Below are positions 58,605-64,000 of a stretch of 64,000 nt of DNA, piece after piece. Origin of the DNA: Rhodeus uyekii (Eukaryota > Chordata > Actinopteri > Cypriniformes > Acheilognathidae); NCBI GenBank assembly GCA_037043235.1, contig JAWRVZ010000094.1, positions 2,367,001 through 2,431,000 of the forward strand. The letters are read 5' to 3'. Below the pieces are notes generated by a model. It made no database searches and was not told the DNA's origin. It saw nothing but the letters and a program-made list of their open reading frames with translations. Position numbers and translations under genes: made by a program. Position 1 is the first letter of the stretch. Each line of letters opens with the position of its first letter.

Positions 58605-60566
58605 GATCGACTGGTAGATCGCGATCGACGTATTGAGCACCCCTGATCTAAATGCATTCCCCGGTAAATCCCCGGTGCTGCCCAACAAGCCATGCAGGTC
58701 ACTTTACTCTGGTGGGCAGAACATATTACTTTCCAACCTGGCAGTGGTAGGCTTAGTGACCTACTTCTACTGCAGGAAGCTCTGTACTATCAAGGTCACG
58801 AGGCATGCCTATGCACCTTCTATAGTGTAGAAACCTTGGTTCTATTCTCTAGGACCCGTAATGGATGCTTCTTGTCGATGCATATGTTATCAACGGATGC
58901 GTCCTGAGGGGTCACTCCACCCAAGCAGAGTGTCATTACCCGCTACCCTTCCCTAAAAACTAGGGGGTCGAGCCAACACTCTCAAGCTCAGCACTCTGGC
59001 ATGGGACCAGATCTGAGAACCGCCTCCTCTGCTAGAATGCTCTGTGCAAATGTCCTGACACTACGGTGTCCAACCTCACATTGGTGATCCTCCTAAACTG
59101 CCGCCTCCGAGAAAGGTTGCTTTGAGGAGTTGCCCCTCTCCTAGAGTTTCTAGCAGGTTCTTGTCTCTAGGATCCGTAACTGATGCTCTTTGCACCTTTA
59201 CGGTTTGGGAATGGTCCTGAGGGGTCACTCCCTGATACACAACCTTGAGAGGCTATTTCCCTTTGGAGAGTATCTGGTCGCGTACCTACGCCTACCAGAG
59301 GTCTCCCAATGGGTTCTGCAAGACAGACCAAGTGGCCCGGGGAAAATTGGTGAACTTCCCACTGTTCTCTGCGGCCTACCCCTCATTCTTACAGACCCTC
59401 TTTTGGTTTCGATAGTAGGTTTCGGAGGTGGCCGAGAATACGTCCGTTCCTTTCCCTGATCGCCCTGCTTCCCGGGAGTTCTGGAGAGAGTGTGTATTTC
59501 TGTGATTGGCCTCCAAGGGGACCTAGCACATCATTTTCAATCTCTCAAGTGAGATTGCTGTGACCACTCTCCTCTCCAGAACTCCCACCACGAGTAAACT
59601 GTATAACCCTGTGGACCAAGTCGTGCTGTTTCCTGTGGGACAGCTTGACTATAGGGTTCTCTCCTCCCACCCGAGAGGTTTACGTGGCTGCCTTGCTTAC
59701 AACGTACCTCCAGTTGACTGCTTGGTCCTTGTTTCCTTTGTGGCTTGAGGCTTCTGTCCTCTCTCCCCTTGGTTATCATGGCCAGGGATCAAGAACAAAG
59801 TCATTCCAGTGTGAGCATGTCCACTAGGCCTCTCTGTGGCGTAGGCTGACCAGCTGTTCTTCTGCCGGGACCCTCGAGTGGGCCCCGACATCTAAACTAC
59901 TTTGAGCAGATAGACAGCTGAGGCTATCTATCTGGCTTAGGAGTCAGGCGGATTTCCTTCTCTGTGAGGGTCCGTGCCCATGGCTTTAATGCAGGGGTCT
60001 CCCTTGCTTACGTTTGTGCTGCGGCAGGCTGGTCCTCCCAGTACACATTCCAGAGGTTCTACCAGCTTTACATCTACTCTGCTCCAGGGACGAGGGTGCT
60101 CTTATAGTGAGCTGCAACACACCTGTGGCCGGTGTCACTGAGGTGGCGTTGGCATATCGTTCCCCTTGCGTTTTCGACGCAGCTAAACATAGTTCCCTGA
60201 AGGGGAACGAGACGCTGCGTCGTTTGCCTCAGCTCCTTGTGGCTCCGGGCTTGCTTCAGACACTCTCTTAGCTGCCGCTTCCGGTTTCTGGCGGCCTTTT
60301 ATGATCCTGGACCCGCGACGATCATCCTGCAATCTATTTCACAGTGTTTCACGAGACTACATGCCGAGGCATTCCCCTAGAGTTTTTAACGCAGCATCTT
60401 GTTCCCCCTCAGTTCCCCCTCTTTTAACGCAGCATCTCGTTCCCCCTCTGGGAACTAAGGTAACATACGTAACCCGAGACGTTCTTCCTGGTCACTCTTC
60501 CTTTTTCAGTTGTTGTTTGTGTCTGCTGTGTGTTAGTTTTCTTTTTAACCCAGCTTTTTTTAACCC

Positions 60567-60567
<1 letters not shown>

Positions 60568-60598
<31 letters not shown>
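60568..60598. repeat. (CAT)n trinucleotide repeat, 10 units
   Basis: An uninterrupted run of ten CAT units just right of the DIRS element. Confidence 0.9.
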
Positions 60599-60900
60599 GT
60601 AGATCCGTGACAGAACAATGACGAAAATAACTGGAATATGAGTTATGAACTAGTATTGCAGATCACAACAGCTTCACAGATGAGCTGCAAGCTTTTCACC
60701 TTCACTGCAAAATTCTGCCATCCGGTCGCCACCTTGGACGATGAGATTATCAAATCAATGTACTGTGTTGGGGTGAACTTTATACAGCCTATGGAGCTCC
60801 CAGACATGTCTGGACTGGATTAAAGTATTGTTGAATCCTTTATCATAATTGTTTTGATCCATGACATTGACATTGATGTTATAAATTCAAAGTAGACATT

Positions 60901-60972
60901 TATTTCTTTTCTTGGGAATCAAATCCCCCTTGACATTGTAAATGCCATGATCTACTGTTTCAGCTACAGGAA
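60901..60972 (-). mobile_element. tRNA-derived SINE, copy 5 (head)
   Basis: On the minus strand, CTGTAGCTGAAACAGTAGAT (A-box) and GGATTTGATTCCCAAGAAAA (B-box) keep the family's order. The body and tail are missing or unrecognisable. Confidence 0.6.
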
Positions 60973-61333
60973 AGCAATATGGCAACATAGAATAACGATT
61001 AGTAAAATATATATTTTATTGACACTGTAAAGTGTTTTCTTTTTTTGGCTCTCTTGACACATTCTAAAACCAACACAACAAAATAAATTAAAACACACAA
61101 TTTTCATAAAACTAAGCTAATTTGATTTCCCTTTTAAACAGTGAGAAAGCCTTGCTGTAGTATTCAAATAAGCATTTTTTATATATAGTAAAATGTAATC
61201 AAATTGAGTTGAATAATGCCAAAATGGTATTAAAATTATAAATTAAGAATTTTTAATGAGTATAAAATAGAATGTATTGAAACTGTGTATAAATCTTAAT
61301 GGAACAGTTTATGTAATTATGAATATTGTTATC
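60973..61333. other. Unassigned upstream DNA
   Basis: AT-rich with no recognised feature. Confidence 0.45.
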
Positions 61334-63161
61334 TGTCATGGTTCTGTCTCTGTTTCCAGTGTTATTAGTGTTCTAGTGGCCAGAACCATGGCACTGCTCT
61401 CTCTCCCGTGTTTTGTGTGAGGGCGCGTTAAGTTTGTGCACATCCTCGTGTCTGCTTGTTGTCCTTGTCATGCGCAGTGGGTCACTCTGTGAACTCGCGG
61501 CGATGCGTTCTCGCATTGGCCACGTGTTTGTGTCTTGTTAGCGTCTGCTCCGCCTCCTTGTTTCCTGTAATCATTCACGGCTGTCTCTCATCACTACCTT
61601 CCCTCATGTGTCCTATAAATATCCCTCAGTGTTTAATGTCTGTAGTGGCATCGTTGTCTCTCCATGTCGCGCCTCGTGATGGTGTCCCTGTGCCTGGTCC
61701 CCGGTCCCCGTGTCCCCGTGTCTCCGGTTTGTCAGTTTATGTTCTAGTTTGGTGCTCATTATGTTTTCCCCCTTGTGGGTTTTCTTTTGTGTGTTTGTTT
61801 ATTTAGTTATTTGTCAATAAATTACTAGGGATGTGGAAATGAGGCTTCATGAAGCACTGAGGCTTCACCCTGACTGTTTCGGGAAAAGATTTGAGGCTTC
61901 GCGAGTGTCATGAACAGCGCCATCTGGTGCTTATTTAAAATAAAGCAGGCAGAAGCCTGTGAAAGAAGCTCTGTCAGATGAAGCAATCACAACACACTCC
62001 ATCGTTTCAATGCTATGTGTACAAATAAAAGCTTTATATGTTTGTGTTTAATGTACCCAGTAGTGATGGCAAAATGAAGCCCCATAAAGCAGTGAAGCCC
62101 TGCAGGAAAATGCTTCACACACATACAGGGGCTTCAAGATTATTTATTTGCTCGACTTCCCATCATGTGGGCAGAAAAATGTATAACATGCTTGGTGCTT
62201 GCAATAAAATGGTGGGATGTGAATCATGCTCTGAATACAAAAATATTATTTGATGAGTTTTAACATGAATTGTTTTGTGTTACTTTGTTTTTTGTTTGTG
62301 CTTATGCAACAAGTGAAAATGTGAAATAAGGAGGTAAAATAAAGTGTTTATTAATTTTTATTTAAAAACAATAATTTTTCCACCATGGCTTTCAAAGTCT
62401 AAAAAAAATATAATTTATTGAATTGAAAAGTATTGAAATGGTTAATGTGATAATATAGTGCTCAGCCAAGTCAACCTTCTCAGCTAAATTGAATTACATA
62501 TGTAAGAGTTAAAAAACAACAACTATACAGTGTAGTGTGGGGGGGATATGAATATAAATAGGATATATATATATATATATATATGTACTCGTTGCCATGC
62601 AAGACTCTAAAGTGCCTTAGCATAGTTGAGGTATTATTATTCTTTCGTCAACTTAGCTCCTTGGAACACTCCAGATACTTCACCTACAAGTATTCAGAAA
62701 AGTTGTCACATTTTATTTTATTCATTAATGCAATCTATTACATAGTAATTGCAGGTGCCAGGTGAGATCAACTCAAAGTGCTCCCAAACAGGGGAAAAAA
62801 ACTCCTCTTTCTAGCTGGTTTCATCGCAAAAAAGAAGCTCGAATCGAATGCCAAAAACAGCGCAATAAAGGGACCCAAAAACACAAAAAGCGAGGGGCAA
62901 TCCATAGTGTTTCACTGCCGCTTTTATTTCGAACTGCACTCAAACCATGCGAATCATTTCCTGAAGCAGTCACGTGGTACACCCGCTACGCGGGGCTTCA
63001 AGCGTCAGCACTTACGTCAGCAACACGCGCATCGACCCGCGGTTCAAGAACCACTCATCGAGATTACTTGGCACATGCTTCAGGGATTCGCCCAAGAAGC
63101 ACATCACTGTAAATTACCTTTTCCCCGCATCCTGAGTCCTCCCCATTTATTTATCGTGACA
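61334..63161 (+). mobile_element. Solo LTR of the 49643-52966 family, interrupted by a hAT
   Basis: The start TGTCATGGTTCTGTCTCTGT, TAGTGTTCTAGTGG, CACTGCTCTCTCTCCCGTGT and CATCACTACCTTCC match the 5' LTR at 52966 (read on its strand) in order. After the nested hAT, the end reads CCTGAGTCCTCCCC...CGTGACA, matching the LTR end there. Without the hAT it is about 536 bp, longer than the other copies because of extra GC-rich sequence at about 61420-61530. No internal region or second LTR is seen. The flanks (TTATC and GTTAC) are not an exact target duplication. Confidence 0.8.
61826..63109. mobile_element. hAT element nested in the solo LTR (1284 bp), 8-bp target duplication
   Basis: TAAATTAC at 61818-61825 and 63110-63117 flanks ends TAGGGATGTG and CACATCACTG, inverted with two mismatches. 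The interior has repeated GCTTCA/TGAAGC motifs, including two at each end, and is related to the 51568-52729 element. It is non-coding. A (TA)n run lies at about 62562-62584. Confidence 0.9.
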
Positions 63162-63425
63162 GTTACCAGTCACCCTGTGTGTCTTGTCAGCTGTGTCCAA
63201 TCCCCTCATCTCCTCTTGTATTTAAGCCCTCTTTTGCTCCAATGTCTTTGTCAGTTGTTGTCGTTGCTATTCGTTTCACCTAGTTCTCTATGTCTCAGGT
63301 TTTGCACAAGTGTGCCATTTTTGTTTTGTCATTTAAAGTGTTTAAGTTTAGTTATAAATAAATTGAAGATTTCTGTTCAGTCGGTTCTCCTTGTTATTCC
63401 TTCCGCATCACACTATTCTAACAAA
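63162..63425 (+). mobile_element. LTR fragment of the 47243 family
   Basis: TTTTGCACAAGTGTGCCATT, TTTTGTTTTGTCATTTAAAG, AAATAAATTGAAG and a CTAACA end at about 63418-63423 follow the 3' half of 47243-47597. It abuts the solo LTR directly. Confidence 0.45.
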
Positions 63426-64000
63426 TGCGAATCACATAAACTGAAATGGTCCATTCCATTGCTCTAATAATAGATATAAAAGTGTTTTATTAAGCAAATG
63501 TTTTTCTGCTCATTTAAAACTCATAATTACATGTAAGGATGATTCAAATTCAACTTGATGGAATTGTACTATAACTGTTGAAATTCATAAATCTTCATGA
63601 AAAGGTTTAATTATTATTTTGTTGTTGTTGAGTGAACATGGAAACAATACAATTTTATAGGTATAGATTCCCAAATACATGAGCTAATAAACCTATTAAT
63701 TTGAAGTAACCTATGTTATTTTTGATAAAAGCATCTGCCTTTCTAAATAACAATAATAAAAACTGGCCCAGTGGTGGAGTATTTTTGCTCTAAGAACAAA
63801 CAGTCCTTGTTCTATAAGAACAAACATTACAATTTTCCTAACTGATGCCAGGTCAAATAATGGGATATTTTTTGTCGCACATCTGAAGAAGTGGTCGACA
63901 GCCCTACTTCTGTCGTGGGCTGATCATGCGCTGATAGAAATGCCACAGGGTTCTCCAACCGAACAACCTCCCACTCACACACTCCGCTCTGGAGGGGGCC
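63426..64000. other. Unassigned DNA at the right edge
   Basis: A SINE-tail-like GATAAAAGCATCTGCC lies at 63724-63740. The final 100 bases are more GC-rich with CCACTCACACACTCCGC. Nothing else was recognised. Confidence 0.4.

Larger units (their letters stand above)
57442..58645 (-). mobile_element. hAT element (GTF2IRD2-like family) inserted in the DIRS element
   Basis: ATCTAAAT at 57434-57441 and 58646-58653 is the exact 8-bp duplication. The 5' terminus, on the minus strand, is CAGGGGTGCTCAATACGTCG at 58645. The transposase N-terminus starts at about 57768: MSGGAGPSKKKKTYHFHTEW. It shifts frame at a purine-rich stretch and continues as CVCLVCQSTVAIPKKGNVER in the other frame. Then (GA)n 57568-57605 and (TA)n 57525-57566 replace the rest, so the catalytic domain is lost. 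A block at about 58270-58600 has no counterpart in the 16759 copy. Confidence 0.88.
56955..60482 (+). mobile_element. Decayed DIRS1-type retrotransposon with nested hAT
   Basis: The left inverted repeat (56955-57030, containing CTAGGGGAATACCTTGGCAT) and the right one (60340-60482, containing GCCGAGGCATTCCCCTAG) are complementary. The internal complementary region is at about 60183-60235 (AGTTCCCTGAAGGGGAACGA). The 3' portion aligns in order with the 38581-40255 element. Recombinase traces are present: LLSRTPTTSKLY at about 59570 and, near the end, SLAYVCAAAGWSSQYTFQRF then YQL, which carries the expected C-terminal Tyr region. Gag/RT coding at 57040-59500 is fragmented and shortened. A hAT occupies 57442-58645. 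The element is dead. Confidence 0.8.

Noticed and set aside
62778..63467. A 229-codon plus-strand open frame
   Set aside because: It spans the right part of a hAT, the target duplication, the end of a solo LTR and another LTR fragment. It cannot be one gene.

Overview
The window looks like non-coding DNA from a ray-finned fish, most likely a cyprinid. The grounds are AT-rich DNA with CA/TA microsatellites, many hAT elements with 8-bp target duplications, Tc1-like and pogo-like transposons, DIRS1-type tyrosine-recombinase retrotransposons, tRNA-derived SINEs, and dispersed repeats I know from cyprinid genomes. The species call is inference.

Only one cellular gene is supported, on the minus strand. 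A CpG-rich promoter and untranslated first exon lie at about 31.15-31.57 kb. This exon has a good splice donor at 31145/31144 and a perfect CRE at 31529-31536. A 30.7-kb intron follows, then exon 2 at 293-443, which starts translation with a secretory signal peptide and ends in phase 1. The rest of the gene lies to the left of base 1. I cannot name it from 30 residues.

The intron (444-31145) carries scattered DNA transposons: hAT fragments, a complete 1.2-kb hAT with target duplication, a broken Tc1, a pogo-like copy, a SINE, a TTAA-type MITE and a solo LTR. The region upstream of the gene (31.6-64 kb) has no convincing gene and holds a dense transposon cluster from about 38 to 63 kb. It includes a hAT MITE, a truncated DIRS element, a decayed DIRS element with a hAT inside it, and an LTR retrotransposon with a matching 5-bp target duplication. 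That retrotransposon encodes a Pro/Glu/Ala repeat protein, has no reverse transcriptase and carries a hAT in one LTR. A solo LTR of the same family carries another hAT. Exact target-site duplications let the order of several insertions be read.

Between these are stretches of a few hundred to a few thousand bases that I cannot assign. A few look like conserved non-coding elements and are given as candidates only. I found no rRNA, true tRNA or CRISPR array. The strongest observations for follow-up are the splice-spanning upstream ORF in exon 1, the micro-inversion at the internal/LTR junction of the LTR element, and the nested insertions.
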